Shown one piece after another: positions 23,527-32,165 of a stretch of 32,740 nt of DNA (position 1 is the first letter of the stretch; every line of letters begins with the position of its first letter). The stretch is from assembly GCA_945869955.1 (NCBI GenBank), contig CAMBQP010000046.1:1-32740 (forward strand), in the 5' to 3' direction. The translations under genes were made by a program, and so were the position numbers. The notes below the pieces were generated by a model. It was not told where the DNA came from and searched no databases. It saw nothing but the letters and a program-made list of their open reading frames with translations. The DNA is from Schlesneria paludicola DSM 18645 (lineage in GTDB: Bacteria; Planctomycetota; Planctomycetia; Planctomycetales; Planctomycetaceae).

Positions 23527-23708
23527 GGGGATTCTCCGTTAACCACGACTTTATCGAACTTGCTTTCCATTCGCCATTGGCCCGTGGCGAAAGCGAATCA
23601 ATGGCCGGTCCTGATTCCAGCCCCCGATTCGATGGCATGGAATCCGGAAAACGGGTTATACTCTCTCCCTATGGCAGGCCTGTCCGCTTCCGCAGAGGTT
23701 GTGATCTG

Positions 23709-24557
23709 ATGTTGAACGTTTTTCGCTTGATGCCGTTTTATTTGGCGATGTGGGTTTCCCTGACGGGGATTTGCTCTTCGCTCGGTGCCGCTGACGGGTT
23801 GCTTTATCCCCTGGCGGTGGCGGTGGCCGCCGAGGGGACGATTTATGTTGCCGACCGGGAACTCCCGGGAATCTGGAAGTTTTCCGAAGACAAGTGGTCG
23901 ATTTATTTTCAGGGGTCCAAGAAATTTCGGACACCGCTGAACGCCGTTCGCTGTCTGGCGATGGATCATCAGGGAAAGTTGCTGGCCGGGGATTCGAGTA
24001 CCCGCGAGATTTATCGTTTTGATGAAAACAATCAGCCACAACCCTTAACCAAAGGGGGGATCGGCATCCCGATGTCGCTGGTTGTGAACAAAGAGGGGAC
24101 GATCTACGCGGGTGATATTGAAATTCAGCGCGTGGTGAAAATTCCTGCCGCTGGCGGAATTCCTGAAATCATCGCTGAAGTGACAGCTCCTCGCGGCATG
24201 ACTCTGGATGCAGAAGGTCGGCTGTGGGTGGTTTCGCATGGCCCCGATGCGGTGCTTCGCTTTTCAGCGGATGGACAGCAACGGGAAGTGATCACCGCGG
24301 GGCGGCCCTTTCAATTCCAGCATCACATTGTGCTGGGAAAAGAGGGAGAAGGGTATGTCGCAGATGGTTATGCCAAGACGATCTGGAAGATTAAACCGGG
24401 TGAAAAACCCGAACCGTTTTTTGTGGGGGAACCGCTGAAAAACCCCGTCGGACTCGCCTGGTGGAACGACTCGTTGTTGATTGTCGACCCGCATGCAAAA
24501 GCGGTCTTCAAACGAACTGCGGATGGAAAGCTGGAAGTGATCGGCCAGCCGAAGTAG
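23709..24557 (+). CDS. Exported NHL/SMP-30-like beta-propeller protein
   Basis: The 282-residue protein has a signal peptide (MLNVFRLMPFYLAMWVSLTGICSSLGAA). About six repeats of a blade pattern follow, such as AVAAEGTIYVADRELPGIWKF, VVNKEGTIYAGDIEIQRVVKI and TLDAEGRLWVVSHGPDAVLRF. This is typical of NHL/SMP-30/gluconolactonase-type propellers; the catalytic metal residues of SMP-30 lactonases cannot be confirmed from sequence alone. It may bind a ligand or scaffold partners in the periplasm. The frame is open upstream to 23496, overlapping the ribokinase start, but ATG 23709 is preferred because the signal begins there and AGAGG precedes it. It converges with the next minus-strand gene. Confidence 0.82.
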   Translation: MLNVFRLMPFYLAMWVSLTGICSSLGAADGLLYPLAVAVAAEGTIYVADRELPGIWKFSEDKWSIYFQGSKKFRTPLNAVRCLAMDHQGKLLAGDSSTREIYRFDENNQPQPLTKGGIGIPMSLVVNKEGTIYAGDIEIQRVVKIPAAGGIPEIIAEVTAPRGMTLDAEGRLWVVSHGPDAVLRFSADGQQREVITAGRPFQFQHHIVLGKEGEGYVADGYAKTIWKIKPGEKPEPFFVGEPLKNPVGLAWWNDSLLIVDPHAKAVFKRTADGKLEVIGQPK

Positions 24558-24697
24558 TGGACGTCATGCGGACGCTCCCAAAAGTCTCCTGCAGAGATTT
24601 GTCACACCCAACCGACAGTGCGGGATGCCCGATTCGATTGCCGTCCGACTGATGAGTCGGAGCATGTGGCGAGGATTTGGTTTTTAGACGATCGTAT

Positions 24698-25516
24698 TTA
24701 CGCAATTCTTCTACGGGATTCGGGAGTTTGGAGATACCTGCGATGGGCCTCGAGTTCTCGTTCCGTTTCATCGGGATCCGTATACCATATTTGTGTCAGT
24801 GTATTGCGTACCTTCCCGAACGGATAGATTGAACTACGGCGACCATGCCAGCTTTTTGAACCGCGACCATCGGAAACCGAGAGCGCATACGCTCGATTCG
24901 GCAAGAACGGCATCGATTTTGTAATGATGAACCCTCGCGGTTCACGCAAATAATGAAGCGGATTCAGGCTGAGTTGATAGAATTCCGTTCCGCTTTCTTC
25001 GAGCGAATCATCGTGGGGGAGTGCGAATTGCATCGTGACGATTTTTTCGCCAGTGTCCCACTGGGGAGCCATCCGAAAACCCTGGGACTCGCTTTGGAGT
25101 TGGCTGCGTGCGTAAGCGGGAATTTGTGTCGCCTTGTCGGGCTCCAGTTTGAAGCGGCGAGACAAGCTGGGTGCGAATTTGGAAAAAATCGCTTCCTTAA
25201 AAGGGATGCTACTGATGGCGGCGCGGAGGGTTGACCAAAATCGATGATCAGAGTCGGACAGATTGCTTAACGAATTTTCACAAAGATTCATTCGCTGAAG
25301 CGATGATCTGCCGTCGGAATTGCGGTGATCTTTCTGATTCGCCCCCGCAAAATCACGAGCGGTGGGAAAGCTGGTAATCAACCGATAAAATACATCGTCA
25401 GGAAAAATTCCCGTCAGCTGAAGATGGGGAAACGGAGTCACTTCCGCATTCGTGCTGCGAATCACATTCAAGCTATGTTGCAGAATGTGCTGATGCAGGG
25501 ACCTGTCCAAAAGCAT
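24698..25516 (-). CDS. 2OG-Fe(II)-oxygenase-like protein with an altered metal motif
   Basis: The protein is about 272 residues from ATG 25516 (GAAGAG just upstream); an in-frame ATG at 25597 adds 27 residues. The N-terminal PFPHLQLTGIFPDDVFYRLITSFP looks like the start of prolyl-4-hydroxylase-like oxygenases. Later, APQWDTGEKIVTMQFALPHDD-x-GTEFY matches the usual P-H-x-D-x-P-x-K-x-x-T-x-x-x-Y-L-P segment, but the first metal-ligand His is Gln152 while Asp154 is kept. The distal His is probably His224 in SWHG. The enzyme may be inactive or bind its metal differently. Substrate unknown. It sits 315 bp downstream of a GT-C-like membrane protein on the same strand. Confidence 0.6.
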   Translation of the reverse strand: MLLDRSLHQHILQHSLNVIRSTNAEVTPFPHLQLTGIFPDDVFYRLITSFPTARDFAGANQKDHRNSDGRSSLQRMNLCENSLSNLSDSDHRFWSTLRAAISSIPFKEAIFSKFAPSLSRRFKLEPDKATQIPAYARSQLQSESQGFRMAPQWDTGEKIVTMQFALPHDDSLEESGTEFYQLSLNPLHYLREPRGFIITKSMPFLPNRAYALSVSDGRGSKSWHGRRSSIYPFGKVRNTLTQIWYTDPDETERELEAHRRYLQTPESRRRIA

Positions 25517-25831
25517 TATTTCTCTTCGTGACGTATCTGTCTTTGGAGCCAATTCACAACAGCCTCGACCCAAGTCTTCTGCCAAACTCGACAACATGAA
25601 CGTTCCAAACTAATTCGATTTTTTATAAAATCTTTAATTTAAAAAAAATGATCAATCGGCGTTGGAATCACTGGACTCGGGTGGAACTCATACGCACCCC
25701 CATCATTGCCGCGAAACATCGTGACCGTCAAATTATGGAAGATTCGCTGGAGTACGTTTCTATCGTCCGGAACCCCAGGTAACGTTGAAACCGGTTACGA
25801 CCTATCACGGGTGTGTCAGATTTCTCAACTT
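25517..25831. promoter_or_regulatory. AT-rich spacer, probable promoter region
   Basis: The 315-bp spacer contains a very AT-rich block at 25617-25650. On the minus strand this reads as a run of eight T, then aaattaaagat and TATAAA (plus-strand 25622-25627). TATAAA would suit a -10 box for the oxygenase-like gene, with transcription starting near 25615. I found no -35 box at the standard spacing. The rest holds nothing I recognise. Confidence 0.35.
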
Positions 25832-27448
25832 TCACCCCAAGTTTCCCGCATCGGAATGGAATCCGCTGACGCGAATCACTGTCAACAACGAAACAACGAA
25901 TTGTGTCCCCAACCAAGCCAGCAGATGTCGTTCTCGCAACCGTAAATCCGCACAACTGACGGCAATTTCGTCGAGTCGAATTGCAGCCAACCAGACTAAC
26001 CAAGGGAGAAAGAGGATCCAGAGACGAGCCGCTTCCCCCGAGTTCTTTCCGGTCAGCCACAGTAATCCCCAGACACCAATGATGGAAACCACAAGCCTTG
26101 TCTGTAAAGATATCTGACCTGTTTTTTTAAGTTGTCTGAGCGCCTGGCTGCAACCCATCGTCGCCAGGAACACAACGGGCAGTCCTGCAGCAAATGTCAA
26201 TTCTAGCGGATTTACAAGCAACCATTTCCACCACGTTCGCGGGAATTGCAGATAGAATCCGGCATGATTTTGATAATTCCAGTACCACACCAGCAAAAGA
26301 TTCATTCGGGCAAAATACCAGAGACAAAACACCGGACCAAAAATGCCCACCAACGCGGGAACAATGCATAACAGACTGCGATTGGGGAACAAGAAAAATC
26401 TCGATGGCCGAACTACAGGTTCCTGCTGAACGATACTGTCGGTCTTCATCGCGAAAACCCAAGATGACCCAGCGGTCATACAGGTGGCCATGAGGAATAT
26501 TGGTAGGAAAGCGAGGCTACAAAAAAGTCCGATCCACGCGATGAAACCTGCACACGCGGCGAGTAGGGGAGACTGTTTTCTCCAGGCCACAAGCCAAATC
26601 CAAAGAAACATCAGGGCGATGAAGGGGAACAACACATCCGACTTAGGCGTAAAAATGGCAATCGCCGGCATTGTCGGCCAAAGTGCAGCACCGATCCATG
26701 CCGAGGAACTCGAACTGGTTTCACGAAGTAACCCATACAGCGGAATGACCGCGAGCGATGCCGAGAGCATCACCAGCAGTGTTGCCAGCCACAGAACACG
26801 GCGATCCAACGGAAGCAGCGGTCTTGGAACGTGGCGTCTCTGCCCGTTTGCAGCGATCACATCGAGAGCCTCACGAAAAGACCCCGGTTGCGTGAAATCC
26901 AGAAACGAACATAAGTTTGACGATCTTTCACACACGGCAATCAAGCCGTGAAAAACTAAAAATAAACCCGGAGGATGTGTCCCGGTATGCAGGACATCCC
27001 CCTCACGCATCAACGCTTCATACCCCGCGAGAAACTCGGTGACATCGGTCGATTCATAGCGAGCCCGCGTAAAATAGCCCGACGAACTCGCGTAATACAG
27101 AACAAATGCCGATTTCCCCAGTCGATTTCTCACGGGAGAAATCTCTTGAACCACCCACAACCAGACAAAGCTCATCAGCACAAGGCCAATAAGCCATGCC
27201 GAGCATTCAAATCGACCGGGACGACCCGCCCCCTGCCGTTGCCTACGCAACCAACCCTGCCTGATAAAAGCCAGGAAAATTGCCGCAGCAACAAGGCCAC
27301 TGCCCAAATTCCAGCCCAAGTCTGGCTCTGTCCCCAAGCGATCCCACGTCCATTCCCCAGGAATACCCAGAGGGATCGTTGGTAGCCAAAGTAACGACAG
27401 AGCCAGCACTGAACTGAATAGAGCGACGAGGATGTTTCCCGTTCTCAT
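25832..27448 (-). CDS. Polytopic membrane protein, GT-C glycosyltransferase-like
   Basis: The 538-residue protein has about ten to twelve hydrophobic helices, beginning with ILVALFSSVLALSLLWLPTIPLG. Between early helices lies a long soluble loop with SSSGYFTRARYESTDVTEFLAGYEALMREGDVLHTGTHPPGLFLVFHGLI. An HPPG motif at the end of such a loop is typical of GT-C/ArnT/PMT-like transferases that use polyprenyl-phosphate sugars; a clear catalytic Asp/Glu in the first loop is not obvious. The role is therefore 'GT-C-like, unconfirmed'. No glycan gene cluster surrounds it. The ATG at 27448 starts directly before the first helix. Confidence 0.7.
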   Translation of the reverse strand: MRTGNILVALFSSVLALSLLWLPTIPLGIPGEWTWDRLGTEPDLGWNLGSGLVAAAIFLAFIRQGWLRRQRQGAGRPGRFECSAWLIGLVLMSFVWLWVVQEISPVRNRLGKSAFVLYYASSSGYFTRARYESTDVTEFLAGYEALMREGDVLHTGTHPPGLFLVFHGLIAVCERSSNLCSFLDFTQPGSFREALDVIAANGQRRHVPRPLLPLDRRVLWLATLLVMLSASLAVIPLYGLLRETSSSSSAWIGAALWPTMPAIAIFTPKSDVLFPFIALMFLWIWLVAWRKQSPLLAACAGFIAWIGLFCSLAFLPIFLMATCMTAGSSWVFAMKTDSIVQQEPVVRPSRFFLFPNRSLLCIVPALVGIFGPVFCLWYFARMNLLLVWYWNYQNHAGFYLQFPRTWWKWLLVNPLELTFAAGLPVVFLATMGCSQALRQLKKTGQISLQTRLVVSIIGVWGLLWLTGKNSGEAARLWILFLPWLVWLAAIRLDEIAVSCADLRLRERHLLAWLGTQFVVSLLTVIRVSGFHSDAGNLG

Positions 27449-27494
27449 GGAATTATCGACAGTATCATGGAGTATCCCTTCTCCCTCCTCCCTG

Positions 27495-27518
27495 TATCAC
27501 TATATCACTATATCACTA
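27495..27518. repeat. 8-bp tandem repeat, three units
   Basis: tatcacta is repeated three times head to tail in the short spacer upstream of the GT-C-like gene. A change in copy number could alter promoter spacing there, but no promoter was identified. Confidence 0.85.
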
Positions 27519-27573
27519 TTGAGGAATTGGCATTCCCACTAAGTATGTTCTCGCCATTCGCAAGAGAATCACA

Positions 27574-30312
27574 TCATCTATTCGACTTCTCAGGGAGATT
27601 TTCTGTGGTCGCCTCAATCGATTCTGTGCGATCATTGGCGGCGGCATCACGGAGAAGGAACAGGCTCCCTCCCCCACCTGCGGCTTGAGGCTTGCCAAAG
27701 TCATCGGACTCGGCTTCGAGCGTCTGCTTAATTCGCAGTTTGGCGTCGAACAGGTGAGCTCGCGAATAATCATCCAGCTTCAAGTCTGCCTTAGCCAAAG
27801 TCGCTTCCACCCTGGCCTGAAGATCGGTCAAGTGCATGCGAGCAAGGACACGAGCGTCTTCGGGAAGCTTCAGTTGCGAGGCAGTGTCTGCGGGGGCTTT
27901 CCGAACGATATCACTCAGTCGTTTGAGTGCGGCGCGTTGGGTATTTCGTCGGAAGCCAGAAATGAAGGGGGTTCGATTGTTGAATTCACCACCGGGGGGG
28001 GCTGCCAATTCGACAAATACCCCTTCCACGACCGTTTTCAGATGCTCGGCCAAGGTGTAAGCATCTTCACCGACGGGGACTTTTAATTCTCCATCCTGAA
28101 GTCGTGCGAGGACCTGCGGGCCAAACAACGAAGCCAGCATTTCGGATTGAAAGACCGAAACTTGGTTGTGAATCGGGTAATCAATACGGCGAATTTCTGG
28201 TGATCCCCAATGAGACCAGCGGGTTGCCGATAAGGAATTGAGCAACGCTGGGTCAAATTTGTGGGAAACCAAACCCTGATCGAGAATTAGCTTGGTCGCA
28301 AGACGTTGCTGGGCTGCGTCGACCATTTTAAAGGGGGGGCGAGCCTGATTATCCCCTTTATGATCGCGAGAAACATGGACACCACCGATGAGCTTTGCGG
28401 CAAAGCGAATCGTCCGGTAATGTTCACTCAGCAGGACACCAAAAGCTTGGCGTGCTCGCTGATACCCTTCGCCATTCTCTACGGTTCGATCCAGCAATTT
28501 TGGCAGAATGGCATTGACCGTGGCGATCTGACGCTGTGCATAGGCAACGGGGTCTTTTCCCAGGTCAAAGCGGAATGAGAAAGGGTCTGGGTCGTTGGCT
28601 TCGGTGTCTTCGTCAGTTCCGTAGTCCAGACCATTCTCGCCGCTGCGAATCGCAATCTTCGCCAGTTCGGCATTTTCGTCGCCGCTAATGGGTTTGTAGC
28701 CATATTCAATTGCCCAGTAATCGTAGGGACCCAGCGTTGTGGTGTAGTAGGCGGGCTGCTTGATTCCTGCGGGAACAATGTTGACGGGCGAATAATCCAT
28801 GACACTCGCAACCGTCGGTTCATTCGCTTTGGCGGCATCTTCCATCTCGGCCAGCGTTTTCCAGGCACTTGCCTTAAAGTTATGACGCAATCCCAAGGTG
28901 TGACCCACCTCGTGCATGACCACTTCTTTCAAGGCCTGGGTGAGGTACTCTTCGGGCAGTTCGGTTCGTTTTTCGGTCAATCCCTGAGCGGCAAAAATCG
29001 CAGCAGCAAATCCGGTTTGCTGCTGCATTCCGATGGTCAAGCGACAATCGGAATGGCGGCGGGAGCTGGGAAGTTGCGAGGATTTCAGTGCTGTCTGGGC
29101 TGGCTCATCCCCCAACAGCGCACCGACACTCGAAGGCGTGAAGTTCTCGTACGTCGATTTCCATGAGCGGAGAAAACTGGCATCAAAAATGATATCGGCA
29201 TCCAGAATCTGGCCGGTCAAAGGATTTGTTCGCGAGGGGCCCATGGCAAAACCGGCTTCGGCCGTGATCCAGCGGAACGTGTTGTGCTGCACATCTTCGG
29301 GATCCCATGTGTCGTCATCCCGCTGTTGACGGACTTCAATCGCATTATCGAAGCCGAGTTTTTCAAAGGCCTTGTTCCAGTCTTCAATACCGGCCCGAAC
29401 GATGGGACGCAGATTCACGGGAACGGTTTTCTCTAGATAAAAAACAATTGGGTCTTTGGGGGGAGAAATCTTTGCTGCCGGATCGAGTTTTTGCAGATCC
29501 CAACGATTGATGTAACGCACGAAATGGGCATCATCGCTGTTATCGCTGAAATCCTTGGTAACTGTCAAAAAATAGCCAATTCGATCATCCGCTTTCCGGG
29601 GACGATAACCGCTTTGGGGAAGTTGACTGATGCTGTAGTGCATCATGACCTGCATTCCCCGTGCGTCCGGAACCGAGTCAGCCTCGTTCGACGGATCGCG
29701 AGAGTAAACACAGGCAATGTCGATTTCCACATTTTTCGGAAAGGCCTTGACATTGGCGATCGAACTGCGATCAAACACGAACGACGCCCCCAGCATCCGA
29801 CCAATCAACTCGTCATCGCTCAAAAAAATGCGTGTCATATCGACGAGGTGGCCCCCATTGGTATCGGTGAGAATGGGGAGTGCATACATCACGGAATCGC
29901 TGTAGGCGAACTTCACCGCGGTCGCTTCCGGGGTCCCTGGCTTGGCCTTAAACTTCACATTTCGTCGCAAAACCTGAATCTTGTCTCCCACTTTTCGAAA
30001 TGACCACAAGACTTCTTCACCCAAGGTCATTCCCCCAAGCACCATTCCCTGACTCACCCCTCGCGCGATCGAGCTGAGCATCAGGAAATCTTGTCCCAAC
30101 TGAGCTTGCTTGAGGTCGACCAGAATCTGCTGATCCTTGGTGTAAATAGTCCAAAGACCATCAAATCGCTTGGTCCCCGTTGTCAATGCCTCGAATTTCG
30201 AGGGGGTCGCTGCAGGTGGTGACTGGGGTGCAGCCGCTGTTTGGGCGAAGAGGGGTACTGGGTTGTTTGCGGCGAGCGCCAACACAGCAATTAATGAAAA
30301 GAGTCGAGGCAC
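27574..30312 (-). CDS. Secreted zinc-dependent metalloprotease (DUF5117/DUF4953 type)
   Basis: The 912-residue protein begins with a signal peptide (MPRLFSLIAVLALAANNPVPLFAQ, cleavage near 24). Residues ~40-250 match the DUF5117-like N-terminal part (FDGLWTIYTKDQQILVDLKQAQLGQDFLMLSSIARG). The catalytic domain has the metzincin zinc site HEVGHTLGLRH (His467, Glu468, His471, Gly474, His477) and a candidate Met-turn SVMDYSP with Met505. The C-terminal ~300 residues are helical and end in a Gly-rich tail. Length and layout match the planctomycete/Bacteroidetes zinc-dependent metalloprotease family. It is expected to act outside the cytoplasm; the substrate is unknown. It stands about 125 bp from the end of the GT-C-like start region and is probably transcribed alone. 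Confidence 0.92.
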   Translation of the reverse strand: MPRLFSLIAVLALAANNPVPLFAQTAAAPQSPPAATPSKFEALTTGTKRFDGLWTIYTKDQQILVDLKQAQLGQDFLMLSSIARGVSQGMVLGGMTLGEEVLWSFRKVGDKIQVLRRNVKFKAKPGTPEATAVKFAYSDSVMYALPILTDTNGGHLVDMTRIFLSDDELIGRMLGASFVFDRSSIANVKAFPKNVEIDIACVYSRDPSNEADSVPDARGMQVMMHYSISQLPQSGYRPRKADDRIGYFLTVTKDFSDNSDDAHFVRYINRWDLQKLDPAAKISPPKDPIVFYLEKTVPVNLRPIVRAGIEDWNKAFEKLGFDNAIEVRQQRDDDTWDPEDVQHNTFRWITAEAGFAMGPSRTNPLTGQILDADIIFDASFLRSWKSTYENFTPSSVGALLGDEPAQTALKSSQLPSSRRHSDCRLTIGMQQQTGFAAAIFAAQGLTEKRTELPEEYLTQALKEVVMHEVGHTLGLRHNFKASAWKTLAEMEDAAKANEPTVASVMDYSPVNIVPAGIKQPAYYTTTLGPYDYWAIEYGYKPISGDENAELAKIAIRSGENGLDYGTDEDTEANDPDPFSFRFDLGKDPVAYAQRQIATVNAILPKLLDRTVENGEGYQRARQAFGVLLSEHYRTIRFAAKLIGGVHVSRDHKGDNQARPPFKMVDAAQQRLATKLILDQGLVSHKFDPALLNSLSATRWSHWGSPEIRRIDYPIHNQVSVFQSEMLASLFGPQVLARLQDGELKVPVGEDAYTLAEHLKTVVEGVFVELAAPPGGEFNNRTPFISGFRRNTQRAALKRLSDIVRKAPADTASQLKLPEDARVLARMHLTDLQARVEATLAKADLKLDDYSRAHLFDAKLRIKQTLEAESDDFGKPQAAGGGGSLFLLRDAAANDRTESIEATTENLPEKSNR

Positions 30313-30916
30313 GTCTGACGCTCCTGAAAAAAGTGGATTCAGTCAAGATTCCATCCGAAATAACCATTACATCTTTCCTATTGTTCCTCGAATCGCGCCC
30401 TGCGTCCAGTCGTCAAATCACTGTGCCAGCAAAAATTGCCAGATTCGTGCGAATCTCTTAATGAATTTTCTCATTATTCAAATTTCCCGAGATTTGAAAT
30501 CAAGCGTTTTCCCCTCTCGCTGGAGAGGTGCCTGCCGTTGCTGTCGGTTTTCCGAAGTAGAGCGGCTTTGATGGCCAATTACGAATCGGCGTTTGGGGTG
30601 TCGGAATGCAAGCCCCTTCATTTGCTGCAGTTTTTGCCGTTGATTCTCCGTTTGCAGGGAACGGTATCAATAGCTCAAAGTTAAACTTTTATCACCAGTT
30701 TGCCGATAAGTTCGGTCACAGCGGATTGGTTGACTCGTCCGGTTATCACGATTGTGATTGTGCCGAGTGTCTGGTCCGCAGGCGAGGTTCCGTTTTTGTG
30801 CAGAAACAGGCAATTCGCTGCGAGAAGTGTCGATAGGCATTTCGTGAGGTCAGTGGAAATGGGAACATTTCCTGACAAAACGAGTTTTTGAAATCGGACC
30901 CATGGAAGGGGCGATA
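30313..30916. other. Divergent spacer of about 600 bp
   Basis: The spacer separates the divergent zinc protease and small-protein/XerC genes and should contain both promoters. I could not identify convincing boxes. The only clear structure is a bulged hairpin at 30849-30876 in the small protein's leader. Several short open frames exist, none with a ribosome-binding site or recognisable sequence. Confidence 0.5.
30849..30876 (+). promoter_or_regulatory. Leader hairpin with GNRA-type loop
   Basis: gtcag and ctgac pair, then after a 2-base bulge gaaatg and catttc pair around a GGAA tetraloop. It lies about 40 bases before the start codon of the small protein and could be part of its 5' leader. 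Confidence 0.35.
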
Positions 30917-31168
30917 ATGGGACAGCACGGTGTCAATATCCTCGCGTTGATCAAGGGGTCCGAACGCTTTGTCTTTTTGTACGATGATGCGAGTGCCGAT
31001 CAACTGCTGCAAACGTTGGGAAATTATGCCGCAGATCCTGAACTGAGCTTTTCCTGGTATGATGCGGCGACGTTGAGTCAACGCGTGCGGAAACTGCGTG
31101 AGGCCGAGTCGGGCGAATCACAGCAGCCATGCGAACCGAAAAACCGGATTCCTCGCTCTGCCGCGTAA
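30917..31168 (+). CDS. Small acidic protein of unknown function upstream of xerC
   Basis: The 83-residue protein ([24 protein letters not shown], then [35 protein letters not shown]) has good coding character but no recognised family. ATG 30917 is chosen over 30902 because GGAAGGGG lies five bases before it. The first 65 residues look like a compact alpha/beta unit; the last 18 are polar and probably disordered. It ends 17 bp before the preferred xerC start, or overlaps it if an upstream ATG is used, so the two are very probably co-transcribed and translationally linked. Confidence 0.65.
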   Translation: MGQHGVNILALIKGSERFVFLYDDASADQLLQTLGNYAADPELSFSWYDAATLSQRVRKLREAESGESQQPCEPKNRIPRSAA

Positions 31169-31185
31169 GTCCTTGGGATCAAGAT

Positions 31186-32121
31186 ATGTATGGTGCCATT
31201 GATGGTTTTCTGCGGTACCTCAAGATCGAGCGGAATTCGTCCGAGTTGACGCTCAAGTCGTACAGTGAAGACTTTGGCAGCTTGCTGGATTATTTCCGCG
31301 ATCGGGTCGGCGAAGTCACCTCGCCCGGTGCAATTCACATTGGTCAGTTACGTGGATACGTTTCGTACCTGAACGAATGCGATTACGCGCGAACCACGAT
31401 CGCACGGCGACTCGCCAGTTTGCGGAGTTTCTTTCGCTATTGTCAGCGCGAAGGGCTCGTCTCGTCCAATCCAGCCAAGGCTTTGCGAACCCCGCGCATC
31501 GGTCGGAAGTTGCCACATTTCCTGACGACCGAGCAGATTGCCACGCTACTCGAGTCACCACCGGCCAATGAAATCGAGGGGCTGCGAGATCGGGCGATTC
31601 TTGAGACCCTTTATTCCGCGGGTTTACGCGTCGCCGAACTGGTTGGCTTGAATCAAGCACACTGGGATCAGGATGCCAACATCATTCGCGTCTTCGGTAA
31701 GGGAAAGAAAGAACGTATCTCTCCGATTGGACGGTATGCTGCGAAGGCGCTCTACCGCTGGATTGAAGTCCGGAAAGAGGCTCCTGGTGCCGGCCCGGAA
31801 GACCAAGACGCCCTATTTCTGAATCGATTTGGCACCCGTCTCACGACACGCAGCATTGGACGAATGCTGGAAAAGCATCTCAAGTTGACCGGACTGGATC
31901 GCTTGACCACGCCACACACGCTGCGACATTCCTTCGCGACCCATTTGCTGGATGGTGGTGCTGACCTCCGTTCGGTCCAAGAACTGTTGGGGCACAAAAG
32001 CCTGACGACAACCCAGATCTATACCCACGTCAGCACGAAACGGCTCAAAGAAACCTACGAACAGTCGCACCCTCACGCGGTGAAAAACCAGCGACCGAAG
32101 AAAGACAAACAGGAGAAATAG
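31186..32121 (+). CDS. xerC: Tyrosine recombinase XerC/XerD type
   Basis: The protein is about 311 residues, the usual Xer length. The N-terminal SAM-like core-binding domain ([27 protein letters not shown]) is followed by the catalytic domain. The Arg of [12 protein letters not shown], Lys of [24 protein letters not shown] (His and second Arg), His of [14 protein letters not shown] and Tyr of that last block are all present, so all catalytic positions are intact. Xer proteins resolve chromosome dimers at dif with FtsK. No dif-like site was searched successfully in the window. An in-frame ATG at 31129 would add 19 residues overlapping the upstream gene; I prefer 31186, where family similarity begins. 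A phage or integron origin is not suggested by the context. Confidence 0.92.
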   Translation: MYGAIDGFLRYLKIERNSSELTLKSYSEDFGSLLDYFRDRVGEVTSPGAIHIGQLRGYVSYLNECDYARTTIARRLASLRSFFRYCQREGLVSSNPAKALRTPRIGRKLPHFLTTEQIATLLESPPANEIEGLRDRAILETLYSAGLRVAELVGLNQAHWDQDANIIRVFGKGKKERISPIGRYAAKALYRWIEVRKEAPGAGPEDQDALFLNRFGTRLTTRSIGRMLEKHLKLTGLDRLTTPHTLRHSFATHLLDGGADLRSVQELLGHKSLTTTQIYTHVSTKRLKETYEQSHPHAVKNQRPKKDKQEK

Positions 32122-32165
32122 CCGGTTATTCCCTGCGGCCCTGACGAGAAATCGTCCTCTGAGAT

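Noticed and set aside
24644-24661. Terminator between the convergent beta-propeller and oxygenase-like genes
   Set aside because: The tccgact/agtcgga stem is only 7 bp and no T-tract follows.
25728-26060. Possible frameshifted extension of the GT-C-like protein
   Set aside because: The main frame ends cleanly after a hydrophobic helix; the alternative frame shows no membrane-like continuation.
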